Shown here: one piece after another, positions 26,414 through 35,463 of the stretch | Position numbering within the stretch: the stretch's first letter is position 1 | Layout: each line of letters starts with the position of its first letter | NCBI RefSeq assembly: GCF_001431415.1 | Contig: NZ_LDJI01000022.1 | Coordinates: forward strand, 1-64,000 | Direction: 5' to 3' | Origin: Stenotrophomonas humi | Lineage (GTDB): Bacteria > Pseudomonadota > Gammaproteobacteria > Xanthomonadales > Xanthomonadaceae | DNA: 64,000 nt | The notes under the pieces: model-generated | Seen by the model: only the letters and a program-made list of their open reading frames with translations | Database searches by the model: none | Told to the model about the DNA's origin: nothing | Made by a program: the position numbers and the translations under genes

Positions 26414-27127
26414 ATGACCTCGCCCATCCGTCTCGACAAGCGCTTGTCCGCGCAGCTGCAATGCTCGCGTGCCCAGGCCCAGCAGTACATTGAAGGCGGC
26501 TGGGTCAGCGTGGACGGCGTGGTGGTGGAAACCCCGCAGACCATGGTCACCGAAGAAGTGGTGACGCTGGCCGACAACGCCAACACCGAGGGCGCCGAGC
26601 CGGCTACGTTCCTGCTGAACAAGCCCGCCGGCGTGGGCGCCGGTGGCCTGCTGGCGCTGATCCAGGAAAGCAGCCACTTCACCGACTACGCCTCCAGCCA
26701 GCAGCATCTGCTGCGCCGCCATTTCCAGCGACTGGAAGTGCCGATGCCACTGGATGACGTTGCCAACGGGCTGGTGGTGCTGACCCAGGACTGGCGCGTG
26801 CGCCGGCACCTGATCGAAACCGGCCCGTCACTGGAGCAGGAGTTCATGGTGGACGTGGAAGGCGAACCCAGCCCCTGGGCGATGTCGCGCCTGACCCAGG
26901 GCCTGATCTACGAAGGCCGCAGCCTGCCGAGCTGCAAGGTCAGCTGGCAGAGCGAGCAGCGCCTGCGTTTCGCCATCAAGGATGTGCGCCCGGGCCAGTT
27001 GCAGTACATGTGCAGCGAAGTGGGCCTGACGGCCACGCATATCCGCCGCCTGCGCATCGGCCGCATCGGCCTGAGCAAGATGCCTGAAGGCCAGTGGCGC
27101 TTCCTGATGTCCAGCCAGAAGTTCTGA
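26414..27127 (+). CDS. RNA pseudouridine synthase, RsuA/RluF type, divergent
   Basis: 237 residues. An N-terminal S4 RNA-binding domain (IRLDKRLSAQLQCSRAQAQQ) precedes a catalytic domain containing LLNKPAGVG and PLDDVANGLVVLTQDW. The latter aligns with the usual GRLDxxTxGLLLLTND motif: the catalytic Asp is kept but the preceding Gly-Arg is replaced by Met-Pro. It is expected to modify one uridine in 23S or 16S rRNA. The site cannot be assigned from sequence alone. Confidence 0.85.
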   Translation: MTSPIRLDKRLSAQLQCSRAQAQQYIEGGWVSVDGVVVETPQTMVTEEVVTLADNANTEGAEPATFLLNKPAGVGAGGLLALIQESSHFTDYASSQQHLLRRHFQRLEVPMPLDDVANGLVVLTQDWRVRRHLIETGPSLEQEFMVDVEGEPSPWAMSRLTQGLIYEGRSLPSCKVSWQSEQRLRFAIKDVRPGQLQYMCSEVGLTATHIRRLRIGRIGLSKMPEGQWRFLMSSQKF

Positions 27128-27236
27128 GTCACGCGGAAACCTGACACCCGCGCCCTCCGCGGAATTGCGACACCGCCGGCCGCCGATTCATGCGAGCGCC
27201 GGCATTGCGCGGCGTGGCATCCCCGCCAGGCCGGCG

Positions 27237-27539
27237 TTACAACAAGCGCAGCAGCGCGGCGGCAACCGCCCCCAGCACCACCACCAGAAGAAACGGCTCG
27301 CGCAACGCCAGCGCCACGGCTGCGACCAGCAGCGCGCCCATGCGCGCGTCGAATGCGAGCCCCTGCCCGGCGGACAAGGCGTTCATCGTCGTCAGTGATG
27401 CCAGCAAGCCAATGGTCAAGGTGCCTGCCACGCGGCTCATGCGCGGTGATTCCATCCACCGCACCGGCACCAGATAACCGACGAACTTGAGCGCCCAGGC
27501 GGCCACGCAGGCCAGCATGATCCAACCCCATAAGGTCAT
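27237..27539 (-). CDS. azlD: AzlD family branched-chain amino acid exporter subunit
   Basis: 100 residues starting MTLWGWIMLACVAAW, with three to four hydrophobic segments (LTIGLLASLTTMNAL, MGALLVAAVALAL, LLVVVLGAVAAALL). Small partner of AzlC; the two start and stop in an ATGA overlap (27536-27539), so equimolar synthesis is likely. The pair exports branched-chain amino acids or analogues in characterised homologues. Confidence 0.88.
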   Translation of the reverse strand: MTLWGWIMLACVAAWALKFVGYLVPVRWMESPRMSRVAGTLTIGLLASLTTMNALSAGQGLAFDARMGALLVAAVALALREPFLLVVVLGAVAAALLRLL

Positions 27540-28258
27540 CGTGACGCCTCCTTGTCCGACACCGGCGCCACATCCGGCTCCAGTCCTTCGTCGGCCGGGC
27601 CTTGCCCGAACCAGCCCCAGATCGCCGCCACCGTTGCGGCCAGCAGGATCGGCACACCCGGCGGCACCCACGGCAGCGCCAGCATCGTCACCAGCGCGCA
27701 GACGATGGCAATGGCCACAGGCTCACCCGAGCGCAGACGCGGCCACAGCAATGCCAGAAACGCCGCCACCGCTGCACCATCCAGGCCCCAGCGGCGCGGA
27801 TCGCCCAAGGCATCTCCCAGCAACGCGCCCACCAGGGTGAACAGATTCCACAGCAGGTACACGCCGATACCCGCCACCCAAAACCCACGCCGCTGCTCGG
27901 CCGGCTCGCTCTGGCTGGCGGCAGTGGCGGCGGATTCGTCGATGGTGACCTGCGCGGCCAGCGGCCGCAGCCACCCACGCGGCATCAACATGCGGTTGAT
28001 CTGCGCGCCATACACCGCATTGCGGATGCCCAGCAGCGTCGCCGCCGCGAATGCCGCGTTACCCGCGCCACCTGCGGCAATCACACCAATGAAAGCGAAC
28101 TGCGAGCCACCGGTGAACATCAACAGGCTCAGCACCGCCGTCTGCGCGACGCTGAAACCCGACGCCACTGCCAGCGCACCGAAGGAAATGCCATACAAGC
28201 CCGTGGCGAGCGCTATCGACAAGCCAATCCGTACCGCTGGCGTAAGCCGCTCGCGCAT
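27536..28258 (-). CDS. azlC: AzlC family branched-chain amino acid exporter subunit
   Basis: 240 residues with multiple membrane segments. YGISFGALAVASGFSVAQTAVLSLLMFTGGSQ near the N-terminus and RNAVYGAQINRML in the first third are AzlC signatures. It lies directly downstream of sstT (4-base gap) and upstream of azlD, so sstT-azlC-azlD probably share a transcript: an importer and an exporter of amino acids together. Confidence 0.92.
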   Translation of the reverse strand: MRERLTPAVRIGLSIALATGLYGISFGALAVASGFSVAQTAVLSLLMFTGGSQFAFIGVIAAGGAGNAAFAAATLLGIRNAVYGAQINRMLMPRGWLRPLAAQVTIDESAATAASQSEPAEQRRGFWVAGIGVYLLWNLFTLVGALLGDALGDPRRWGLDGAAVAAFLALLWPRLRSGEPVAIAIVCALVTMLALPWVPPGVPILLAATVAAIWGWFGQGPADEGLEPDVAPVSDKEASR

Positions 28259-28262
28259 GCGA

Positions 28263-29471
28263 TCAGCCTCGCCCGCGTGCCTGCTCGGCGGCAGCGACGA
28301 ACACCACGTCGGTGGACGAATTCAATGCGGTTTCGGCCGAATCCTGCACCACGCCGACGATGAAGCCCACCGCCACCACCTGCATCGCGACGTCATTGGA
28401 AATACCGAACAAACCGCAGGCCAGCGGAATCAGCAACAGCGAGCCGCCCGGCACACCGGATGCACCACAGGCACCGATGGCCGCCAGCACGCTCAACAGC
28501 AGCGCGGTCGGCAGGTCCACCGTGATGCCCAGCGTATTGACCGCCGCCAGGGTCAGCACCGAGATGGTGATCGCCGCACCGGCCATGTTGATGGTCGCGC
28601 CCAGCGGAATGGCCACCGAATAGGTTTCCTCGTGCAGGCCCAACTTGCGGCACAACTCCATGTTGACCGGGATGTTGGCCGCCGAAGAACGGGTGAAGAA
28701 CGCGGTGATGCCACTCTCGCGCAGGCAGCGCAGCACCAGCGGGTACGGATTGCGACGCGTCACCAGCGCCACGATCAGCGGGTTGCCGACGAAGGCCATG
28801 AACAGCATCGCGCCGATCAGCACATACAACAGCTGCAGGTAGCCCTTCAGCGCTCCCAGGCCGGATTCGGCCAGCAGCGAAGCGACGATGCCGAACACGC
28901 CCAGCGGCGCCAGCTTGATCACCGCACGCACCAACCAGGTGACAGCGTCGGACAGATCACCCACCAGCGTGCGGGTGCCGGCGCTGGCATGACGCAGCGC
29001 CATGCCCAGGCCCACTGCCCAGGCCAGCAGGCCGATGTAGTTGGCGTTGAGCAGCGCATGCACCGGGTTGTCGACGACCTGCATCAGCAGCGTCTTGAGC
29101 ACCTCACCGATGCCGCCCGGGGCGGTCATGCCGGCTTCGGCGGCGACTTTCAGGTTCAACACGCTGGGGAACAGGAAGCTGGCAGCTACACCGACCAACG
29201 CAGCCGCCAGCGTGCCGATCACATACAGCGCCAGGATGAAGCGGATGTTGGTCTTCTGCCCATGCTTGTGGTTGGCAATGGAGGCGGTGACCAGCACCAG
29301 CACCAGCACCGGTGCCACGGCCTTGAGCGCGGAAATGAACACCGTGCCGAGCAGCCCCACCGCCGTCGCCCCCTGTGGCCAGGCCATCGCCAGCACGATG
29401 CCTGCAAGCAGGCCGATGACGATCTGCACCACAAGGCTCGGTGCGCGGAAGGAACGGGAACGGTCGATCAT
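28263..29471 (-). CDS. sstT: Serine/threonine:sodium symporter
   Basis: 402 residues of the DAACS (dicarboxylate/amino acid:cation symporter) fold. Near-identical in character to E. coli Sst[50 protein letters not shown] and [14 protein letters not shown]. Imports L-serine and L-threonine with sodium. ATG 29471 gives the normal length; upstream in-frame codons would add an unlike N-terminus. Confidence 0.95.
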   Translation of the reverse strand: MIDRSRSFRAPSLVVQIVIGLLAGIVLAMAWPQGATAVGLLGTVFISALKAVAPVLVLVLVTASIANHKHGQKTNIRFILALYVIGTLAAALVGVAASFLFPSVLNLKVAAEAGMTAPGGIGEVLKTLLMQVVDNPVHALLNANYIGLLAWAVGLGMALRHASAGTRTLVGDLSDAVTWLVRAVIKLAPLGVFGIVASLLAESGLGALKGYLQLLYVLIGAMLFMAFVGNPLIVALVTRRNPYPLVLRCLRESGITAFFTRSSAANIPVNMELCRKLGLHEETYSVAIPLGATINMAGAAITISVLTLAAVNTLGITVDLPTALLLSVLAAIGACGASGVPGGSLLLIPLACGLFGISNDVAMQVVAVGFIVGVVQDSAETALNSSTDVVFVAAAEQARGRG

Positions 29472-29593
29472 TGGCAAAGCCCAGGGAACGCAAACCCCGA
29501 TTCTCTCCCAGCTTCCCCCCGCTGACACCTCCGGAACGTCACGGTTGCCCGATTACCCTGACCCGCAACCCGGAACCTCGCTAGGATGCGCGC

Positions 29594-31168
29594 ATGGAAA
29601 CTACCCGCTCCCGTGGCCGCAAGCTGTTGCGCCTGTTCGGTTACATCATCGCCGCACTGCTGTTGCTGGTCGCCAGCGGCCTGCTGCTCGGCGACCATCT
29701 CACCCCCAAGGCGCTGGGCACTCCCTCACAGGCGATGCCGCTGCAGCCCGATCAGACCCTGATCGACCGCTCGCTGGCACCGATGCTGGCAGAGCATCCC
29801 GGCGAAAGTGGCGCGGTCTATCTGTCCGAGGGACTGGAAGCCTATGCCGCACGTTCCATCGTCACCCGCCAGGCCGGGCGCAGCCTGGACCTGCAGTACT
29901 ACATGTGGCACGACGACATGGTCGGCCACCTGCTCGCCAACGATGTCTACCAGGCCGCCGAACGTGGTGTGCGCGTGCGCCTGCTGCTGGACGACATGAA
30001 TGCCGCCGGGCTCGACGCGCAGATGATGGCGCTGGACACCCACCCCAACATCGAGATCCGCCTGTACAACCCGTTCCGCAACCGTGACGGCCTGTGGCGG
30101 TTGCTGGAAATGGTGCAACGTGCCTTCAGCATCAACTACCGCATGCACAACAAGGCCTGGATCGCCGATGGCCGGGTGGCCATCGTCGGCGGCCGCAACA
30201 TCGGTGAAGAGTATTTCGACGCACGTCCGGACGTGAACTTCCGGGATCTGGACCTGCTGCTGGCCGGCCCGGTGGCCGCCGACGCCAGCCGCATATTCGA
30301 CACGTTCTGGAACAGCCAGGAAGTCGTGCCGATCAGCGCGCTGCAACACAACACCAAGCAGCAGATGAAGAACTTCATCGACCAGGCCAAGCTCGAAGCC
30401 CGTGAGCAGGAAGCGGTGCCCTACCTGCAGCGGGTCCGCGCGCGACTGGACGACAGCTACCTCGGCAACCGGCTGGCACTGCACTGGACCTCGCAGGTGC
30501 ATATCCGCTCCGACCCCCCGAGCAAGCGCAAGGATGCCGATCCCCGTGACTGGCTGGTCACGCACCTGGCACAGGAGCTGGGCAGCGCCCGGCACAAGTC
30601 GCTGCTGATCTCGCCCTATTTCGTGCCCGGTGCCGCCGGCACCAAGGCGCTGATCGGCCAGGTGAAGAACGGCGTGCAGGTCGGCATCATCACCAACTCG
30701 CTGGCGGCCAACGATGTGGCCGCCGTGCACAGCGGCTACATGCATTACCGCCGGCCACTGCTGGCCGGTGGCGTGCAGCTGTACGAACTGAAATCGCATG
30801 GCCACACCGGGCGTGCATCAACCTTTGGCAGCAGCGGTGCCAGCCTGCATACCAAGGCGTTCGTGGTGGATGACCGCCGCGGCTTTGTCGGCTCGTTCAA
30901 CCTGGACCCGCGTTCGGCCTACCTCAACACCGAGATGGGCGTGCTGTTCGATGACCCGGTACTGGCCGCGCGGCTGCGCAGCGAATACCTGCGCCTGTCG
31001 GATGCCGATCTGAGTTACTGGGTATACCTGAGCAAGGGCTCGGATCTGCGCTGGCTGGACCGCAGCGCGACACCGCCGATCACCTATCGCACCGAGCCGG
31101 ACACCACGCTGCTGCAGCGGGCCACCACCCGCGTGATCAGCTGGCTGCCACTGGAGTCGCAGCTGTAG
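29594..31168 (+). CDS. Phospholipase D family protein, cardiolipin synthase C type
   Basis: 524 residues with one N-terminal membrane anchor (about 15-33). Two HKD catalytic motifs are complete: HNKAWIADGRVAIVGGRN (His185, Lys187) and HTKAFVVDDRRGFVGSFNLD (His419, Lys421). The layout (anchor, two PLD domains, a His-rich LKSHGHTG ahead of the second) fits ClsC-type cardiolipin synthases, which join phosphatidylglycerol with phosphatidylethanolamine. A general PLD role remains possible. Confidence 0.88.
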   Translation: METTRSRGRKLLRLFGYIIAALLLLVASGLLLGDHLTPKALGTPSQAMPLQPDQTLIDRSLAPMLAEHPGESGAVYLSEGLEAYAARSIVTRQAGRSLDLQYYMWHDDMVGHLLANDVYQAAERGVRVRLLLDDMNAAGLDAQMMALDTHPNIEIRLYNPFRNRDGLWRLLEMVQRAFSINYRMHNKAWIADGRVAIVGGRNIGEEYFDARPDVNFRDLDLLLAGPVAADASRIFDTFWNSQEVVPISALQHNTKQQMKNFIDQAKLEAREQEAVPYLQRVRARLDDSYLGNRLALHWTSQVHIRSDPPSKRKDADPRDWLVTHLAQELGSARHKSLLISPYFVPGAAGTKALIGQVKNGVQVGIITNSLAANDVAAVHSGYMHYRRPLLAGGVQLYELKSHGHTGRASTFGSSGASLHTKAFVVDDRRGFVGSFNLDPRSAYLNTEMGVLFDDPVLAARLRSEYLRLSDADLSYWVYLSKGSDLRWLDRSATPPITYRTEPDTTLLQRATTRVISWLPLESQL

Positions 31169-31183
31169 CGGCGTAATCGCTGC

Positions 31184-32272
31184 TCAGCTGTTGCCGGCAG
31201 GTGCCTGCCGGTTCACCCGCTTCCACAGCCACACCACGACATGCGGCGGCAGCTTGGTCGACAACGCGGCCAATGCCTGTTCCTCCGACATGCGCCCACC
31301 GGCATGCAGCATGGCCGCACTGGCCGCCAGGCGGCCCACATGCAGCGACCGCGCCAATCCGGTCGGCACCTGCGCATCGACGTCCCGCAACGCCTGCATG
31401 ATCGGCGGCGCCAGTTTCCAGTGCTCGGCGATGCGTATCGCCGTGGGTACGGTGCAACGCTCCAGCGCCTCCAGCAAGGTCCCCGCCTCGCGCGTGCGCA
31501 GCGGCGAGCGGGCCAGCACGTCGGCGGTGGCCTGCATCACCATCGCCCCGCTCAACCCCAGCAGCAGCCCGGCCAACTGTGCGGCAAAGCCGTCTTCCTG
31601 CTCCATGCTGCGTGCATGGTCAGCCGCAGCCAACGACAGGACCAGGGTGTAATCCCACAGTTGGCGCGCGAACACCGCATCCTCGCCGCTGGCGGCCTGC
31701 ATCACCGGCTGCACCAGTGCGGCGGAAATGATCTGGCGGATGCCATCGTTGCCGATCAGGGTCACCGCACGCTCGATGCTCTGCACATCCTGCCGCTGCA
31801 ATCGATACAGCGGGCTGTTGGCGATGCGCAGCAAGGTGGCGGCAAGCACCGCGTCACTGCCGATGATGCGCGCGATCGAGCGCGAGGACGCCGCACTGTC
31901 ATTGACGCTCTGGATGAGCTGCGGCAGCAGGTTCGGGCGGCGAGGCGTATAGCGCGAGGAAAGATCGGCGCGGGTCAGCGCGGCATCCACGTCGTCAACC
32001 ACCGCGCGCTGCACACGCAATGGCGCATCGTCCGCCACGGCCAGCGCATGCAGCAGAAAACGCCGCTGCAGGTCACCGACGGCCACCGCTGCAATGGCAA
32101 CCGGCAAGTCGGTTTCCACGGGCGCGACGTCGCGTGTCCTGCCGCTCGGCGTAGCCGTCTGCACACGGCCACGCAGCCAGAACCAGGCGATACCGCCCAC
32201 GATCACTGCTGCCAGGATTGCCGAAAAGATCACCATGCCGAAAGTGGGAAACGCCGATGCGGACCAATGCAT
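31184..32272 (-). CDS. HDOD domain protein with N-terminal membrane anchor
   Basis: 362 residues. A membrane segment lies near 13-33 (VIFSAILAAVIVGGIAWFW), then an HDOD domain from about 100 to 310, marked by LLRIANSPLYRL and IERAVTLIGNDGIRQII. HDOD domains are catalytically degenerate HD folds used in signalling and regulation. No GGDEF, EAL or receiver domain is attached. Convergent with the phospholipase D gene; 15 bases separate their stops. Confidence 0.88.
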   Translation of the reverse strand: MHWSASAFPTFGMVIFSAILAAVIVGGIAWFWLRGRVQTATPSGRTRDVAPVETDLPVAIAAVAVGDLQRRFLLHALAVADDAPLRVQRAVVDDVDAALTRADLSSRYTPRRPNLLPQLIQSVNDSAASSRSIARIIGSDAVLAATLLRIANSPLYRLQRQDVQSIERAVTLIGNDGIRQIISAALVQPVMQAASGEDAVFARQLWDYTLVLSLAAADHARSMEQEDGFAAQLAGLLLGLSGAMVMQATADVLARSPLRTREAGTLLEALERCTVPTAIRIAEHWKLAPPIMQALRDVDAQVPTGLARSLHVGRLAASAAMLHAGGRMSEEQALAALSTKLPPHVVVWLWKRVNRQAPAGNS

Positions 32273-32350
32273 GTCATATCGGCAGCCAGCTCGGCTTCTT
32301 CAACAGCCCGGTGCTGACTGGCGCTGACCATTCCGCACGGCATCACGGCA

Positions 32351-32641
32351 TCACGGCTTCATCTGCTCCAGGCGAACCCCCATCGGCCCCTGCAACGAGC
32401 CATCCTCGTTGACGGTGAAAGCCACCGGCTCGCCCTCGGATCCCGGCACATGCACCGTCACGGTATCGCCCTCGCGTACATACCGCGCCTGCTGCACCTG
32501 GCCCAACAGCGACACCGAGGCCTTGCCGTCGGCCTCGAAGGTATAACGCAACAGCTGCGCCGAATCGCTGTAGGTGCCACGCGGGCCTTGGCTGCAGGCA
32601 GCCAGCAGCGTGACCAGGGTGACGATCAGCAAATTCCTCAT
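32351..32641 (-). CDS. Small lipoprotein
   Basis: 96 residues. Signal peptide with lipobox LLAAC (Cys16), after which the mature protein is a short beta-rich domain (YTFEADGKASVSL, TVTVHVPG). I recognise no family. It should be processed by LspA, which is also encoded in this window. Confidence 0.75.
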   Translation of the reverse strand: MRNLLIVTLVTLLAACSQGPRGTYSDSAQLLRYTFEADGKASVSLLGQVQQARYVREGDTVTVHVPGSEGEPVAFTVNEDGSLQGPMGVRLEQMKP

Positions 32642-32768
32642 GCGGGCATCTTCCAGAAGGTGCTGCCGTGGCAGCCACGGCGTTGGCCCACAATTCTGGC
32701 ATATCGCCTGCTGCCTGCTGCCGGTGTTGGGTTAGGCTGCGGCGACCTTCCCGCCATGGCCGGCCCCG

Positions 32769-33557
32769 ATGCGACGCACCCTGATGCTGCTGTTCCTGTC
32801 CGTGTTGGCTGGCTGCGCCAGCAGTTCCACCGTTACTGGCGATCCGGGCGGCTATTTCGTTGCCCGTGAACTGGCAATCGAAGGGCGTCAGTTCCGCTAC
32901 CGGGTATTCGTGCCAGCCGCGCACGTGCCACGACCGCTGCCGGTGCTGCTGTTCCTGCATGGCTCGGGCGAGCGCGGCGACGACGGCATCAAGCCCACGC
33001 AGGCCGGCGTCGGCCCGTGGATCACTCAGCACAAGGACAGCTTCCCGGCACTGGTGGTGTTCCCACAGGTGCCAGATGACGAAGAGTGGCGTGGCCGCAA
33101 CGCGCGCATGGCGCTGGCGGCACTGGATGCGGCCAATGCCGAATTCGCCACCGACCCTGCACGCAACTACATCAGCGGCATTTCCATGGGCGGGTACGGC
33201 ACCTGGGAACTGGCGCTGACCCGGCCAACGCAGTTCGCCGCGGTGATGCCGATCTGCGGCGCGCTCCTGGCACCGCGTGCGGAGCGCCCCGGCCTGGTGG
33301 TTGATCAGGTGGCCGGCAGCGCCGATCCCTATGAAACCGTTGCCTCACGCCTGCATGGGGTACCGGTGTGGATGTTCCATGGCGCGCTCGATGCACTGGT
33401 GCCCCCGCGCGACGATCGGGCCATCGCAGAGGCCAGCCAGAAACGGCAGGCTGGCTTCCGCTACACCGAGTATCCGGACACCCAGCACAACGCCTGGGAT
33501 CCGACCTACCGAAATCCTGCCGTCTGGGAATGGATGTTCAGCCAGCGGCGCCAATGA
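32769..33557 (+). CDS. Alpha/beta-hydrolase lipoprotein (esterase/PHB-depolymerase-like)
   Basis: 262 residues. Signal peptide with lipobox LAGC (Cys16). Oxyanion and nucleophile features are VLLFLHGSGERGDDG and ISGISMGGYGTWELAL (nucleophile Ser in G-I-S-M-G). A late Asp (HGALDALVP) and His (DTQHNAW) complete a triad. Resembles outer-membrane carboxylesterases and prolyl-oligopeptidase-like hydrolases. The substrate is unknown; short-chain esters are typical. Confidence 0.85.
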   Translation: MRRTLMLLFLSVLAGCASSSTVTGDPGGYFVARELAIEGRQFRYRVFVPAAHVPRPLPVLLFLHGSGERGDDGIKPTQAGVGPWITQHKDSFPALVVFPQVPDDEEWRGRNARMALAALDAANAEFATDPARNYISGISMGGYGTWELALTRPTQFAAVMPICGALLAPRAERPGLVVDQVAGSADPYETVASRLHGVPVWMFHGALDALVPPRDDRAIAEASQKRQAGFRYTEYPDTQHNAWDPTYRNPAVWEWMFSQRRQ

Positions 33558-33599
33558 AGGCATCTGCTCGGTTGAAGCGGGCAACAAGGGATACAAGAA

Positions 33600-33628
33600 G
33601 GGCGATCACGCTTTCCGCATGATCGCCC
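33600..33628. terminator. Bidirectional hairpin between hydrolase and argO
   Basis: GGGCGATCA (33600-33608) pairs with TGATCGCCC (33620-33628) across an 11-base loop. It sits between the convergent esterase and LysE/ArgO genes, the expected place for a shared terminator; U tracts are weak. Confidence 0.55.
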
Positions 33629-33659
33629 TGTCTTTGCCCGCAATGGCCGTTGCCTGCGC

Positions 33660-34295
33660 TCAGCCAACCCCACGCAGCGCCAGGGTCAACGCCAGCACGC
33701 TCAGGATCACCGCGATGGTGCCATCGAGCACGCGCCAGGTGGACGGCTTGGTGAACAGCGGTGCCAGCAGCCGTGCACCCAACCCCTGTGCGGTCAGCCA
33801 CACGCCGCTGGCGGTAACCACACCCGCCGCGAATGCCATGCGCGATTCACCGAAGTTCTCGGCGATGGAGCCGATCACCATCATGTCCAGCCAGAAGTGC
33901 GGGTTGATGATCGAAAAGCCCGCTGCGGCCATCAACGCCGTCCGCAGGGACTGTTCGGCATTGTCATCCAGCTGCATGCCTCCGCCACCCTGCATCGCAC
34001 GCCGGGCCGACATCACCGCATAGCAACTCAGGAACGCCACACCGCCCCACAACAGCACCGTGGTCAACCACGGCATCTGCTCGGTAAGCGTGCGCAACCC
34101 GGTCACACTGGCCAGGATGAAGACCGCATCGATGGCAAAGCAGGTGGCGATGATCGGAATCACGTGCTGGCGCATGATGCCTTGGCGCAGGATGAACGCA
34201 CTCTGCGCACCAACAATGGCAAACAGACCGATACCGATACCTGCCCCACTGAGCCAGGCGCTGCCGGCGGCTTGGGCGGAAACAACAGAAAACAT
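33660..34295 (-). CDS. argO: LysE/ArgO family amino acid exporter
   Basis: 211 residues with six hydrophobic segments. IGLFAIVGAQSAFILRQGIMRQH near the N-terminus and GFSIINPHFWLDM in the middle are LysE/ArgO signatures. Exports arginine and/or lysine (and toxic analogues). Divergent from an ArgP-type LysR regulator across 135 bases, the arrangement used in many bacteria to induce the exporter by basic amino acids. Confidence 0.93.
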   Translation of the reverse strand: MFSVVSAQAAGSAWLSGAGIGIGLFAIVGAQSAFILRQGIMRQHVIPIIATCFAIDAVFILASVTGLRTLTEQMPWLTTVLLWGGVAFLSCYAVMSARRAMQGGGGMQLDDNAEQSLRTALMAAAGFSIINPHFWLDMMVIGSIAENFGESRMAFAAGVVTASGVWLTAQGLGARLLAPLFTKPSTWRVLDGTIAVILSVLALTLALRGVG

Positions 34296-34430
34296 GGGGG
34301 AACTGCCTTTTTTCGGGGGAGGGTCGCAGCGGGAAGTACCCACCGGCACGACCGGACGCGGCAATTGTCGCAATGCAGCATCAAAAAGTAGAGCTAAACT
34401 TCGTTAACCATCTTTAGCGAAACTTAATTC
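34296..34430. promoter_or_regulatory. argO-argP divergent control region
   Basis: 135 bases between the divergent exporter and regulator genes. AT-rich toward argP (34381-34430), with GTTAACCATCTTTAGCGAAACTT, and a short dyad ATTG-TCG-CAAT near 34364-34374. LysR-type sites and both promoters should lie here; the exact operator cannot be fixed by eye. Confidence 0.55.
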
Positions 34431-35336
34431 ATGCGCATCGACCATTCGCAACTGCGTGCACTGGCGGCGGTCATCCGCGAAGGCAGCTTCGAACGCGCGG
34501 CCCAATCACTGAACGTCACCGCCTCGGCGATATCGCAACGGATCAAGGCGCTGGAGGACCGGGTGGGAAAACTGCTGGTCAAACGCAGCATCCCCACCGA
34601 GGCCACGCTGGAAGGCCAGGTGCTGGTACAGCTGGCCGAACAGACCGCCCTGCTGGAGCGGGATGCCTTCGAGCGCATCGGCATCTCCGACAGCGAGCTG
34701 CCGCGCGCCAGCATCCCGGTGGCGGTCAATCACGACAGCATGGAAACCTGGTTTCCGCAGGCCGTGCATTCCTTCTCCCAGACCACCAGCACCACCCTGG
34801 ACCTGCATACCGAGGATCAGGACCACACCGTCGCGCTGCTGCGCCAAGGCGCCGTGCTCGGTGCGGTCACGACCTTGTCCGAGCCCGTGCAGGGTTGCCA
34901 GATCCACGAGCTGGGCAGCATCCGCTATGCCGCAACCTGTACGCCGGAGTTCCACGCGCGCTACTTCGCCAAGGGTGTGAACGCCCAGTCGCTGGCCCAG
35001 GCACCGGTGCTGGTGTTCAACCGCAAGGACGACCTGCAGGCCCGCTATGCCCGGCGCATTGCCGGCATCGACCAGCCGTTGAACGCACCGACCTGGTGGA
35101 TTCCCTCCACCCGCGCCTTCGTCCACGCCAACCTCGGCGGCCTCGGCTGGACCATGAACCCGCTGCCGCTGGTGCAGCAGCAACTGGAAAGCGGCCGGCT
35201 GGTCTACGTGAAAGCCCGTGCCTGGGAGGATGTACCGCTGTACTGGCAGCACTGGAAGGGCGAAGTGAAGACCATGGCGCTGCTGACCCGCGCGATCCTG
35301 CAGGCCTCATCCATGCTGGTGCGGAAACGGAAGTAA
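34431..35336 (+). CDS. argP: LysR-type regulator, ArgP/LysG family
   Basis: 301 residues. An N-terminal winged helix-turn-helix (LRALAAVIREGSFERAAQSL, then SAISQRIKALEDRVG) is followed by a co-inducer domain with SIPVAVNHDSMETWF and DHTVALLRQGAVLGAVTT, which match ArgP. It should sense lysine/arginine and activate the divergent exporter gene. Length is normal for the family. Confidence 0.93.
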   Translation: MRIDHSQLRALAAVIREGSFERAAQSLNVTASAISQRIKALEDRVGKLLVKRSIPTEATLEGQVLVQLAEQTALLERDAFERIGISDSELPRASIPVAVNHDSMETWFPQAVHSFSQTTSTTLDLHTEDQDHTVALLRQGAVLGAVTTLSEPVQGCQIHELGSIRYAATCTPEFHARYFAKGVNAQSLAQAPVLVFNRKDDLQARYARRIAGIDQPLNAPTWWIPSTRAFVHANLGGLGWTMNPLPLVQQQLESGRLVYVKARAWEDVPLYWQHWKGEVKTMALLTRAILQASSMLVRKRK

Positions 35337-35463
35337 GCCGCACCGGCCACTCACCACCCGGCACTTTGCTGCGCTGCAAGTTGCCCCAATGGACAGTGCC
35401 GCACCGCCGCCCGCAGCTGGATGCTGACCGGACCATCAGGACCCACCTGCCCGGAGCTGCCGC

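Noticed and set aside
27552..29525. 657-codon plus-strand ORF opposite azlC and sstT
   Set aside because: Crosses two recognised transporter genes; His/Gln/Arg-rich noise sequence.
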